Shown: positions 1 through 7,667 of the stretch, piece by piece
How positions within the stretch are numbered: position 1 is the first letter of the stretch
Layout of the letters: every line of letters begins with the position of its first letter
NCBI GenBank assembly: GCA_019114715.1
Contig: DXEZ01000099.1
Coordinates: 1 to 25,542, forward strand
Direction: 5' to 3'
DNA: 25,542 bases
Origin: Candidatus Sphingobacterium stercoripullorum
GTDB lineage: Bacteria; Bacteroidota; Bacteroidia; Sphingobacteriales; Sphingobacteriaceae
Program-made: the position numbers and the translations under genes
The notes under the pieces: model-generated
What the model was told of the DNA's origin: nothing
The model's database searches: none
What the model saw: the letters and a program-made list of their open reading frames with translations, nothing else

Positions 1-1104
1 AGGGACACAAACATTCTGATAAAACCAATTAAACGGTGTAATGTAGAGCTGTTCTCCCGATGCATTCACACCATTTGGTATACGAATCAAGCCCAAAAGC
101 CGAGGCAATAAACCGCTTAAAACAAAAATAAACAAGGGGTTCTTACCGAAAACATCAAAAAACCGTGTTACAAAATTCTTTGCTTTACACACCTCTATAA
201 ACCAAATCATCCCACCAATGGTGAGCATACCCAGGCCCGTTGTATATAACACGTAACTGGAAGTCCATATCTTTTTATTTAATGGAAAACCCAAAGACCA
301 GGTCCACCCCAGGACAATACCTAGAAATCCTAATACCATCATCACAGCCACCAACCTGTATTGCCCGTTATCTGTAGCGGGTAGCTTTCCCCATAAAATC
401 CCTTTAATGTCTCCTTCCATGCGAATGAGTCTTCCAGCTAAATAACCAAAAACCACTTGAATTACGGCGGGCAATGTAGAAACTAAGCCTTCTGGATCAA
501 AAGGCACTCCTTCCCCTTTGTACATATGCGCAACTCCCAAAACATCTTTATCGATTTCGGTACCAAACCATCCCGCCAAACTATACGGGTCTCCCTTGCC
601 GAAAAACCAGCACAACCACCAGTAAACAAGTAGTATCAGACCGGAAATTAGAATTAACGCCCTATCCTTTAGGTAAAACACCAGAATCGAGGCGAAAAAA
701 TAAGCTATGGCAATGCGCTGCAGCACTCCCAGGATCCTTACACCAGACTCCGGATTCTCGGAATTCACCCATTCTCTAAAGACTAAACTATCGCCAGACC
801 AGCTCACAAAAGGCCACCAACTTAAAAATAGTCCTATTAAAAATATTAAAATAGACCGTTTAATGACCTTCCCCCAAAACACCCCCTCACCTGCTTCCCG
901 AAGACGAGGCATGACAAATGCCATCGCATTACCTACTGCAAAAAGAAAAAATGGAAACACTAAATCTGTTGGGGTAACACCATGCCATGAAGCATGTTTC
1001 AAGGGCGCATACATATGCCCCCAACTTCCAGGGTTGTTTACTAATATCATCAATGCAACGGTCGCACCTCGAAAGACATCAAGGGAATAATATCGTTTTT
1101 TCAT
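1..1104 (-). CDS. HGSNAT/DUF5009-like membrane acyltransferase (3' end outside window)
   Basis: My own translation of the minus strand from the ATG at 1104-1102 stays open for 368 codons to the left edge, so the C-terminus is missing. The N-terminus (SLDVFRG near residue 7, MILVNNPGSWGHMYAPLKHA near 19-38, WHGVTPTDLVFPFFLF near 40-55) is the hallmark of bacterial relatives of heparan-alpha-glucosaminide N-acetyltransferase (COG4299, NagX-like). Several hydrophobic membrane-spanning segments follow. Family knowledge: these inner-membrane proteins move acyl groups, probably acetyl from acetyl-CoA, onto sugars; His41 in the WHG motif lies in the region of the proposed acceptor histidine. The substrate is unknown here. 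It is divergent from parE across a 180-bp gap and no sugar-catabolic neighbour is visible. A forward open frame at 707-1090 is only its antisense shadow. Confident in family, not in function. Confidence 0.88.
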   Translation of the reverse strand, partial: MKKRYYSLDVFRGATVALMILVNNPGSWGHMYAPLKHASWHGVTPTDLVFPFFLFAVGNAMAFVMPRLREAGEGVFWGKVIKRSILIFLIGLFLSWWPFVSWSGDSLVFREWVNSENPESGVRILGVLQRIAIAYFFASILVFYLKDRALILISGLILLVYWWLCWFFGKGDPYSLAGWFGTEIDKDVLGVAHMYKGEGVPFDPEGLVSTLPAVIQVVFGYLAGRLIRMEGDIKGILWGKLPATDNGQYRLVAVMMVLGFLGIVLGWTWSLGFPLNKKIWTSSYVLYTTGLGMLTIGGMIWFIEVCKAKNFVTRFFDVFGKNPLFIFVLSGLLPRLLGLIRIPNGVNASGEQLYITPFNWFYQNVCVP

Positions 1105-1250
1105 AAAAAAAATAGGTTTAACTTATGTCTTGTCTTCAAACTCTAATACTAAAAACCTTAAGCCTTTAAAAATAGTTCTTTTAAATAGAAAAAGCTAAGC
1201 CCTTTAAGAGTTTAGTTTTTATTCCACAAAAACTTTGTGTATATTTTTTA

Positions 1251-1258
1251 TATTTTTG
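1251..1258 (+). promoter_or_regulatory. Bacteroidota -7 element upstream of parE
   Basis: TATTTTTG is an exact match to the Bacteroidota -7 consensus TAnnTTTG and lies 26 nt before the parE ATG, which would give a leader of about 20 nt. The nearest TTTG upstream (1234-1237) is only 13 nt away, too close for a normal -33 box, so recognition would rest on the -7 element. The rest of 1105-1284 is AT-rich and holds no open frame I trust. Confidence 0.5.
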
Positions 1259-1284
1259 TTACGATTTAAACTTTAATAAGGCAT

Positions 1285-3147
1285 ATGACAACTTATAATG
1301 AAAGCAGTATACGTTCTTTAGATTGGAAAGAGCACATTCGATTACGACCTGGAATGTATATTGGTAAATTGGGCGATGGTTCGGCTTACGATGACGGCAT
1401 TTATGTTCTCCTAAAAGAGGTCATAGATAACTCCATCGATGAGTTCGTCATGGGTGCTGGTAGAACCATAGACATTTCCGTGAATGAAAGTCGCGTAATA
1501 GTTAGGGACTACGGTAGAGGAATACCTTTAGGGTCTGTAGTAGATGTTGTTTCAAAGATTAATACGGGTGGTAAATACGATAGTAAAGCCTTCCAAAAAT
1601 CTGTTGGACTAAACGGAGTAGGTACCAAAGCAGTGAATGCACTATCGATTCATTTCACTGTCCAAGCCTACAGGGATGGAAACACCAGAATTGCACATTT
1701 CAGCCAAGGGAACCTGACCGAAGACGAGCAGAAAACAACAACCCAGAGGAACGGGACCTCTGTAACCTTTACCCCTGATTCTGAAATATTCCGTAATTAT
1801 AAATACCGCATGGAATATGTTGAAAACATGATATGGAATTATGTTTTCTTAAACGCTGGGTTGACCATCAATTTAAATGGTAAAAAGTTTTTCTCTGAAA
1901 ATGGTTTGAAAGACCTTTTGGAGAGAAACATCGATACCGAGTCCATGCGCTACCCCATCATACACTTAAGGGGTGACGACATAGAAATGGCGATGACCCA
2001 CGGTGCGCAGTATGGAGAAGAATACTATTCCTTTGTAAACGGTCAGCATACAACACAAGGGGGAACGCATCAGGCAGCTTTTCGCGAAGCTATTGTAAGG
2101 ACCGTTCGGGAATTTTATAAAAAAGATTTCGATGCTGCCGATATCCGTGCTTCCATCATTGCAGCAATTGCCATTAAAGTCCAAGAGCCCGTTTTCGAGT
2201 CTCAAACTAAGACTAAGCTAGGGTCTCAAAACATTGGCCCCGATGGACCAACCGTTAGGACATTCATCAATGATTTTGTCAAAAAATCACTGGACGATTA
2301 CCTACATAAGAATTCCGATACGGCAGATGCTATGCTGAAAAGAATCCTTCAATCCGAACGCGAGAGAAAAGATATTGCTGGAATTAAAAAACTGGCCAAC
2401 GAAAGAGCCAGGAAGGCTTCTCTGCATAATAGAAAGCTCAGGGATTGTAAAATCCATTTTACCGGTAAGCACGAGCGCGCCTTAGAAACCACCTTATTTA
2501 TTACCGAGGGTGACTCTGCTAGTGGATCAATCACAAAGTCTCGAGACGTAGAAACGCAAGCTGTATTCTCCTTAAAAGGGAAACCCTTGAATTGCTTTGG
2601 CTTAACTAAAAAGGTAGTTTACGAAAATGAGGAGTTCAACCTACTACAGCACGCATTGAACATTGAAGATGGATTGGACGAACTGAGGTATAACAACATT
2701 GTAATTGCAACGGATGCCGATGTAGACGGGATGCATATTCGCTTATTACTGATCACTTTCTTCTTACAGTTTTTCCCAGACCTAGTCAAATCAGGTCACG
2801 TTTCGATCCTTCAAACTCCTTTGTTTAGGGTAAGAAATAAAAAAGAAACCATTTACTGCTATTCAGAAAAAGAGAAGCAGGACGCTATCCGCAAGCTAGG
2901 TGGAAACCCAGAGATTACGCGATTTAAAGGACTCGGAGAGATATCTCCATCAGAGTTTGGTCTTTTTATAGGAAAAGATATGCGACTAGATCCGGTGCTA
3001 TTATCGAAAGAAAACCGCATACCTCAGCTTTTGGAATATTACATGGGTAAAAACACCCCAGACAGGCAGAAACACATAGTTGAGAATTTACGTGTTGAAA
3101 TCAACGATGAAAAAGAAATGTTAGGAGAGCTAGCACCAACTGCATAA
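1285..3147 (+). CDS. parE: DNA topoisomerase IV subunit B (ParE)
   Basis: A 620-residue type IIA topoisomerase ATPase subunit that, with ParC, decatenates daughter chromosomes and relaxes supercoils. The GHKL ATPase domain shows EVIDNSIDE (45-53, Glu45 and Asn49 for catalysis/Mg), DYGRGIP (75-81) and the ATP lid GLNGVGTKAVNALS (108-121). A transducer domain follows to about 390. The TOPRIM domain has TEGDSASGS (407-415, Glu408) and DADVDGMHIR (477-486), the metal-binding DxD. The compact length without the roughly 170-residue proteobacterial GyrB insertion, and the YDDGIYVLLKEVIDNSIDE signature, favour ParE over GyrB. No parC is adjacent: the next gene is convergent. The ATG at 1285 is the first in frame and fits the promoter just upstream. 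Confidence 0.92.
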   Translation: MTTYNESSIRSLDWKEHIRLRPGMYIGKLGDGSAYDDGIYVLLKEVIDNSIDEFVMGAGRTIDISVNESRVIVRDYGRGIPLGSVVDVVSKINTGGKYDSKAFQKSVGLNGVGTKAVNALSIHFTVQAYRDGNTRIAHFSQGNLTEDEQKTTTQRNGTSVTFTPDSEIFRNYKYRMEYVENMIWNYVFLNAGLTINLNGKKFFSENGLKDLLERNIDTESMRYPIIHLRGDDIEMAMTHGAQYGEEYYSFVNGQHTTQGGTHQAAFREAIVRTVREFYKKDFDAADIRASIIAAIAIKVQEPVFESQTKTKLGSQNIGPDGPTVRTFINDFVKKSLDDYLHKNSDTADAMLKRILQSERERKDIAGIKKLANERARKASLHNRKLRDCKIHFTGKHERALETTLFITEGDSASGSITKSRDVETQAVFSLKGKPLNCFGLTKKVVYENEEFNLLQHALNIEDGLDELRYNNIVIATDADVDGMHIRLLLITFFLQFFPDLVKSGHVSILQTPLFRVRNKKETIYCYSEKEKQDAIRKLGGNPEITRFKGLGEISPSEFGLFIGKDMRLDPVLLSKENRIPQLLEYYMGKNTPDRQKHIVENLRVEINDEKEMLGELAPTA

Positions 3148-3154
3148 TCCAAGT

Positions 3155-3196
3155 AATTATTACTAGCTATTTTAGAATTAATAGCTAGTAATAATT
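3155..3196. terminator. Bidirectional hairpin between parE and the symporter
   Basis: The 17-nt arm at 3155-3171 is perfectly complementary to 3180-3196, around an 8-nt loop. It fills the 54-bp gap between two converging genes, which is where a shared terminator belongs. It is unusual in being very AT-rich (only the AGCT core and flanking C/G are GC) and in lacking long clean T-tracts. Confidence 0.7.
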
Positions 3197-3201
3197 TAAC
3201 A

Positions 3202-5040
3202 TTAATTCAACTTGTGCTTTTCCATAAACCGATTGTACTCCAGCTCATCTTGACACATTTTATCGAACCGATTCTTCTTAAGAATCAAGCTAGTTCTCCC
3301 CAATACTAAAATACTTGTCACCAAAGGAAACCCTTGTTGAATCACAATGTACATAGGGATCAAGGTCAAGCTACATTGCCAAATAATTCCAATAGCCACA
3401 TTAAACATATCCCTTTTAAAATTCTTGTTACGACGAAGGTCAGGATATCTCTTGAATGCTTCCTGTGCTATAGGCTCCCAAAATCCCCATGGCCGGACTC
3501 TAACGTAGAAGTTTATCAAGACATTTCTATCCGTAGGCTCACTAGCCAATGTACCAACAACACAACCAATCAATGAGATTACCAGTAAAACAGGGAAGTA
3601 ATACAAGGGCAAAGTATCGGGAAAAACAAAGGGAGCAACTACAGCCACTAGCATACCCGAGAGCATGCCCCAGAAAAACCCCGAGCCATTGAATCGCCAC
3701 CAATGCCACTTGAGGACATTAGCAGCAATGTACCCTCCGTACAACGCAGACACAATCCATTGCAATACGGAATTAATATTTTGGACATATAGTCCTATGA
3801 TGGTGCTGATTGCTACCACCAAAATAGAAACCAGGTAGCTCAATCGAATTTGAAACTTTCGAGAAGACTTCGGATAAATGTATTTCAGCAGTACATCATT
3901 TACAATATAAGCCTGACCTGCATTAACAGTAGATGCAAAGGTTCCCATGAATGCCGATAGTAGGCCAGCTAGAATAATCCCCGTAAGACCCACCACAGAA
4001 AACGTATTAATAGCTCTTGGCAGAATAGTCTCAAAGTCTATATCCATCCCTAAAGCTCGAAAATCATCACTGAAATAAACGACTCCTAGCACGGTAAAGC
4101 CCATGATCATTAAATACCTAGGGATAAGCAAAATGACGGAAACCGAGCCACTCATCAAAGCAGCCTCTTTAGGTGTTCTACATGCTAAAATCTTTTGCAT
4201 ATCGTAATTTGCAGCAGGCCCTGCCATGCTCATAAACACCCCTTTAAAGAGCATCATCATGACAAAAATAGTAAACAAGCCGTATTGATCTTCAGCAATC
4301 TTATCCATCAATGCAGGCATCAAGCCCATCCAATCCAAATCTAAATTCCAACCAAAAAAAGGAGTATCCCAGCCTTCTGGCGTATAGTTAGCAAGGACTT
4401 CGGGATTCACCTTTTGAATAGCGATAATTGCAATGATTATGCCTGCCACAGTCATCATTCCAAATTGAACCACATCCGCCCAAACAATACTATGCATGCC
4501 CCCCAACATAACGTAAAATGTCGCAATGGTGGTGAAGAATATTCCGAAAACCTTCGGCACTGCCTCAGGGGATAGTTCAATTGGAAAATAAGGTGCTATC
4601 ATCTCCCAAGGAATGAAAATCTCCATAAACTTCCCTATACCAATAAATCCGTAGCTGAGAAATCCCAAAACAGAAACAATAGCGTATAAGACGATTATTG
4701 TATAGGCAGAATTACCTCCCTGACCGTAACCAAAGCGCGTACGAATCCATTCTGCTCCTGTTAGTACATTCGACCTTCTTAACCAGACTGATAAATATAC
4801 CATTAAAAAGATCTGATTAAACACGGGCCAAAGCCAAGGTATCCATAAGCTCTTTAAGCCATAAACAAAGGCAAGATAGACCATCCACATTGTCCCAGAA
4901 ATATCAAACATCCCAGAAGCATCAGATATGCCCAACAAATAAAAAGGAAGCTTTTTACCGCCTAAAAAATACGAGTCTAGATCTTTTGATGCCCTATTCT
5001 TTAAGAAAACACCAATATCGCATGGCTCGATAATTCTTTG
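3202..5040 (-). CDS. SSS-family sodium/solute symporter, 5' end apparently broken
   Basis: A multipass inner-membrane transporter of the sodium:solute symporter family (COG0591). The frame encodes ...GVFLKNRASKDLDSYFLGG..., then LLGISDASGMFDISGTMW, ANYDMQKILACRTPKEA and about a dozen hydrophobic segments, ending at a stop at 3202. Family members start with a whole membrane helix before the IGVF...SKDLDSYFLGGKK region. Here the frame is open only back to a TAA at 5041-5043, has no ATG anywhere in the N-terminal part, and the helix is not found in any frame upstream. The first possible near-cognate start, TTG at 4938, would remove the conserved SYFLGGKK stretch. The ATG at 5023 is in another frame and stops after nine codons. 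The remaining sequence is intact, so this is either a recent 5' truncation/frameshift or a sequencing error. The substrate cannot be told. Confidence 0.8.
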   Translation of the reverse strand, partial: QRIIEPCDIGVFLKNRASKDLDSYFLGGKKLPFYLLGISDASGMFDISGTMWMVYLAFVYGLKSLWIPWLWPVFNQIFLMVYLSVWLRRSNVLTGAEWIRTRFGYGQGGNSAYTIIVLYAIVSVLGFLSYGFIGIGKFMEIFIPWEMIAPYFPIELSPEAVPKVFGIFFTTIATFYVMLGGMHSIVWADVVQFGMMTVAGIIIAIIAIQKVNPEVLANYTPEGWDTPFFGWNLDLDWMGLMPALMDKIAEDQYGLFTIFVMMMLFKGVFMSMAGPAANYDMQKILACRTPKEAALMSGSVSVILLIPRYLMIMGFTVLGVVYFSDDFRALGMDIDFETILPRAINTFSVVGLTGIILAGLLSAFMGTFASTVNAGQAYIVNDVLLKYIYPKSSRKFQIRLSYLVSILVVAISTIIGLYVQNINSVLQWIVSALYGGYIAANVLKWHWWRFNGSGFFWGMLSGMLVAVVAPFVFPDTLPLYYFPVLLVISLIGCVVGTLASEPTDRNVLINFYVRVRPWGFWEPIAQEAFKRYPDLRRNKNFKRDMFNVAIGIIWQCSLTLIPMYIVIQQGFPLVTSILVLGRTSLILKKNRFDKMCQDELEYNRFMEKHKLN

Positions 5041-5060
5041 TTATAAGTTTGTTAGCTACC

Positions 5061-5068
5061 CAAAGCTA
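5061..5068 (-). promoter_or_regulatory. -7 element upstream of the symporter
   Basis: Read on the minus strand this is TAGCTTTG, an exact TAnnTTTG match, about 20 nt upstream of where the symporter frame opens. No well-spaced TTTG -33 box is visible. If used, the transcript begins near 5055, so the promoter seems to survive although the start codon does not. Confidence 0.4.
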
Positions 5069-5182
5069 CTAATTTTAATTTTCAATCTCTGAAAACTGTT
5101 TTTCTTTGCTCAATTACGGGATAAGCCCTTGTAAAAAATAACAGGCCTAGAGCTTCTAAAACAATAGCTGAAGGTTAAAAGA

Positions 5183-5216
5183 GCCCATCCCACTTTTAGG
5201 ATCAAGCGAGATGGGC
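5183..5216 (-). terminator. Probable terminator downstream of GAPDH
   Basis: GCCCATC (5183-5189) pairs with GATGGGC (5210-5216). Read on the minus strand the stem is followed by TCTTTT. It lies 120 nt past the GAPDH stop codon. The loop is long (20 nt) and the T-tract short, so the call is moderate. The rest of the 5041-5338 gap shows no gene. Confidence 0.4.
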
Positions 5217-5338
5217 ATAAATTGGAATAATTAAACCTACACCCTTAGGCATATAGATTTATATACTTAAGAAAGGCCTATTGGCATAAATCTTTGCTTG
5301 TTTAATTTTAGTTTCAGAAAACCTTCCCTAAAAACTAA

Positions 5339-6802
5339 CTAGTAGTAAACAAACCTCCGTACTTGAGCTACATGCTTCAACAAGCGCATTACCTGGTGCA
5401 TATAACCGTACTCATTATCGTACCAAATATACAGATTGACCTGCTTTCCATCTTCACTAACAACAGTTGCTGCACTGTCTACCACAGAGGAGGCTGTAGT
5501 GCCAACAATATCTGAAGACACCAGTTCCTGTTGGACCGAATACTTTATTTGCTCTACCAAATCACCGTATAAGGCTGAATTTTTAAGGATGGCATTAATC
5601 GATGCTACATCGACCTGTTTTTTTAAGGATAGATTAAGTATGGCTAATGAACCGTTTGGAACAGGTACTCGTATAGCGTTTGAGGTCAATTTACCATCCA
5701 ACTCTGGAATGACCTTAGCCACTGCACTTCCTGCTCCTGTTTCAGTAATCACCATATTTAATGCTGCTGCGCGTCCTCTCCTGTGCTTCTTATGCATATT
5801 ATCCACTAAATTCTGGTCGTTTGTATATGCATGGATAGTTTCAATATGCCCTTTTTCGATGCCAAGCTCTTCTTGAACAACCTTTAAAATAGGGACTATG
5901 GCATTGGTAGTGCAAGATGCAGCAGAAAACACATGACCTTCCTTCGGGCTGTATTCTTCATGATTTACTCCATAGACTATATTCGGCACCCCTTTACCAG
6001 GCGCTGTCAATATAACTTCTGAAATCCCCTTTGCTTTTAAGTGAAAAGACAGGGATTCATGGTCCCTAAAAGCCCCTGTATTATCTACTAGGACAGCATT
6101 ATTAATTCCTTTAGATTGATAATCAACCTCACTTGGGTGATTACCCTGTAAAACGTAGACTTTTACGCCATTGATAATCAATGCCCCTTGGTCCTCATCA
6201 ATAAGCACCGTACCTTCGAAATCTCCGTGAATCGAGTCAAACTCAAGAAGAGAAGCCCTTTTTTGAAGGTTTTTATAGTTCACCTCATCGCGAGTCACTA
6301 TTGCTTTCAAACGTAGCTGTCTGCCTGCACCTTCTTTTCCTATAAGCTCCCTTGCTAACAACCGACCTATTCTACCAAAACCAAATAAGACTACATCTCT
6401 AGGGTTTATTTCAGGCCACTTATGGGCATGGCACAACTTACGAACTAAAAAGTCTTTCAACTCTAGATTATCTAAACTACCATCTCCCTCATCTAGCGCT
6501 TCTATTAATAGTTTTCCTAAATCAACTCTTGCTGCTGGAAGATACACCTCTTCAAGCAGACGCACTAGGGGCAATGTATCAAAAATAGTCAGTTCTCGAT
6601 TCAGATAGTGACTCGAGGAATGGTGTAGGTTTAAAATAACGCTAACGCGACGGTCGACCAACTGCTGGCGAAAGAGCACTAACTCAACACCAGTTTCCAA
6701 CCAAAGTTTATTCACTAAATCAATAAACTCCATAGCAGCTTGCTGCTTTTCCAAATACGAAGGTTGGTTTGGATCGGATAAATGTTCATTCTTAATCATC
6801 AT
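5339..6802 (-). CDS. gap: Glyceraldehyde-3-phosphate dehydrogenase, long N-extended form
   Basis: NAD(P)-dependent oxidation and phosphorylation of glyceraldehyde 3-phosphate in glycolysis, or the reverse. Starting at the ATG at 6802 it is 487 residues; a GTG at 6829 would add nine residues but looks unlikely because family proteins start near MIKNEHL. Residues 1 to about 130 form an extension absent from ordinary 330-residue GAPDHs but found in a long class common in Bacteroidota. The Rossmann motif VVLFGFGRIGR is at 137-147. The catalytic Cys is in SAASCTTNA (Cys297), its partner His in IHAYTNDQ (His324), followed by NMVITETGAGSA and the C-terminal WYDNEYGY. It appears monocistronic, with its own promoter and a downstream hairpin. 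Whether the organism also has a short GAPDH, and which direction this one serves, cannot be seen here. Confidence 0.92.
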   Translation of the reverse strand: MMIKNEHLSDPNQPSYLEKQQAAMEFIDLVNKLWLETGVELVLFRQQLVDRRVSVILNLHHSSSHYLNRELTIFDTLPLVRLLEEVYLPAARVDLGKLLIEALDEGDGSLDNLELKDFLVRKLCHAHKWPEINPRDVVLFGFGRIGRLLARELIGKEGAGRQLRLKAIVTRDEVNYKNLQKRASLLEFDSIHGDFEGTVLIDEDQGALIINGVKVYVLQGNHPSEVDYQSKGINNAVLVDNTGAFRDHESLSFHLKAKGISEVILTAPGKGVPNIVYGVNHEEYSPKEGHVFSAASCTTNAIVPILKVVQEELGIEKGHIETIHAYTNDQNLVDNMHKKHRRGRAAALNMVITETGAGSAVAKVIPELDGKLTSNAIRVPVPNGSLAILNLSLKKQVDVASINAILKNSALYGDLVEQIKYSVQQELVSSDIVGTTASSVVDSAATVVSEDGKQVNLYIWYDNEYGYMHQVMRLLKHVAQVRRFVYY

Positions 6803-6870
6803 GGTTTTACGGCTTTGTTTTAAAGCCACAAACCTAATGAATAATTACCAATATAAAGACTATAAAAAAG

Positions 6871-6900
6871 CAATAATACTAACAAACATCCCGAAACAAA
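6871..6900 (-). promoter_or_regulatory. Candidate GAPDH promoter
   Basis: On the minus strand TTTG (6900-6897) is followed after 18 nt by TATTATTG (6878-6871), one mismatch from the -7 consensus, about 70 nt before the ATG. Spacing agrees with the Bacteroidota TTTG/TAnnTTTG arrangement. Confidence 0.35.
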
Positions 6901-6943
6901 TAAATATTTTGCGAATTCACTAAAAAATACGCTAATTAGGAGA

Positions 6944-7621
6944 CTAAACTTCTTTAGCTTTTAGCTTAGCTAAAACGAATTGGAGCTGTTGGGCTTGGTC
7001 CATTTGCGAATTATCAAGTACAATAGCATCATGAGCCATCGTTAACGGGCTTTCTTTTCGGGTGGTATCGATTCGGTCCCTTTCTAAAAGATTCCCCATC
7101 ACTTCCTCAAAAGTAACCTGCAGCCCTTTGGCCTGAAGCTCTTTAAAACGTCTTTGTGCACGTACTTCTTTATCGGCCGTCATAAAGAATTTGAAATCAG
7201 CGTTTGGAAAGACCACTGTGCCAATATCTCTTCCGTCCATTACTACATCTTTCTGTCTTCCTAGCTCTTGCTGCATCTCTACAAGCCGGTCTCGCACAGG
7301 CTTGATGGCTGCAACTTGGCTTACAATGGAGGACACCTCCATGCTCCTAATGGACTCTGTGACATCCTCACCGTTTAAAAACACCTGTACATCTCCGTCC
7401 CGGTTTCTCAACTCAATAGAGACATCTTTAATAAGGTCATTTACCGTATCTAGATCATCTATGTTAATGCCATTTTGAATGGCATACAAGGCAACAGCCC
7501 TATACATAGCTCCTGTATCTATAAATACAAAGCCTATTTCCTTTGCTAATGCTTTTGCCAAAGTACTTTTCCCACAGGACGAATATCCATCGATTGCTAT
7601 AACTGTATTTGTAGAGGACAT
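6944..7621 (-). CDS. cmk: Cytidylate kinase
   Basis: Phosphorylates CMP and dCMP with ATP in pyrimidine nucleotide metabolism (cytosol). It has 225 residues, the usual length. The P-loop DGYSSCGKST is at 11-20, followed by FIDTGAMYRAVALYA (the NMP-binding start typical of Cmk), VMDGRDIGTVVFPNADFKFFMTA in the middle, and a basic lid segment with RRFKELQAKG. It lies 46 nt downstream of topA on the same strand, with no terminator visible between them, so it is probably the second gene of a topA-cmk transcript. Confidence 0.95.
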   Translation of the reverse strand: MSSTNTVIAIDGYSSCGKSTLAKALAKEIGFVFIDTGAMYRAVALYAIQNGINIDDLDTVNDLIKDVSIELRNRDGDVQVFLNGEDVTESIRSMEVSSIVSQVAAIKPVRDRLVEMQQELGRQKDVVMDGRDIGTVVFPNADFKFFMTADKEVRAQRRFKELQAKGLQVTFEEVMGNLLERDRIDTTRKESPLTMAHDAIVLDNSQMDQAQQLQFVLAKLKAKEV

Positions 7622-7667
7622 ATTATAAGTCGATTAACTTTTAAAAAACAATAGGTTGCCGGTATCC

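Noticed and set aside
707..1090. Forward 127-codon open frame
   Set aside because: It is antisense to the acyltransferase, whose translation matches a known family through this whole stretch.
1155..1207. Imperfect direct repeat (TAAGCCTTTAA / TAAGCCCTTTAAG) upstream of parE
   Set aside because: Short, imperfect and AT-rich; could be chance and has no dyad or clear spacing to a promoter.
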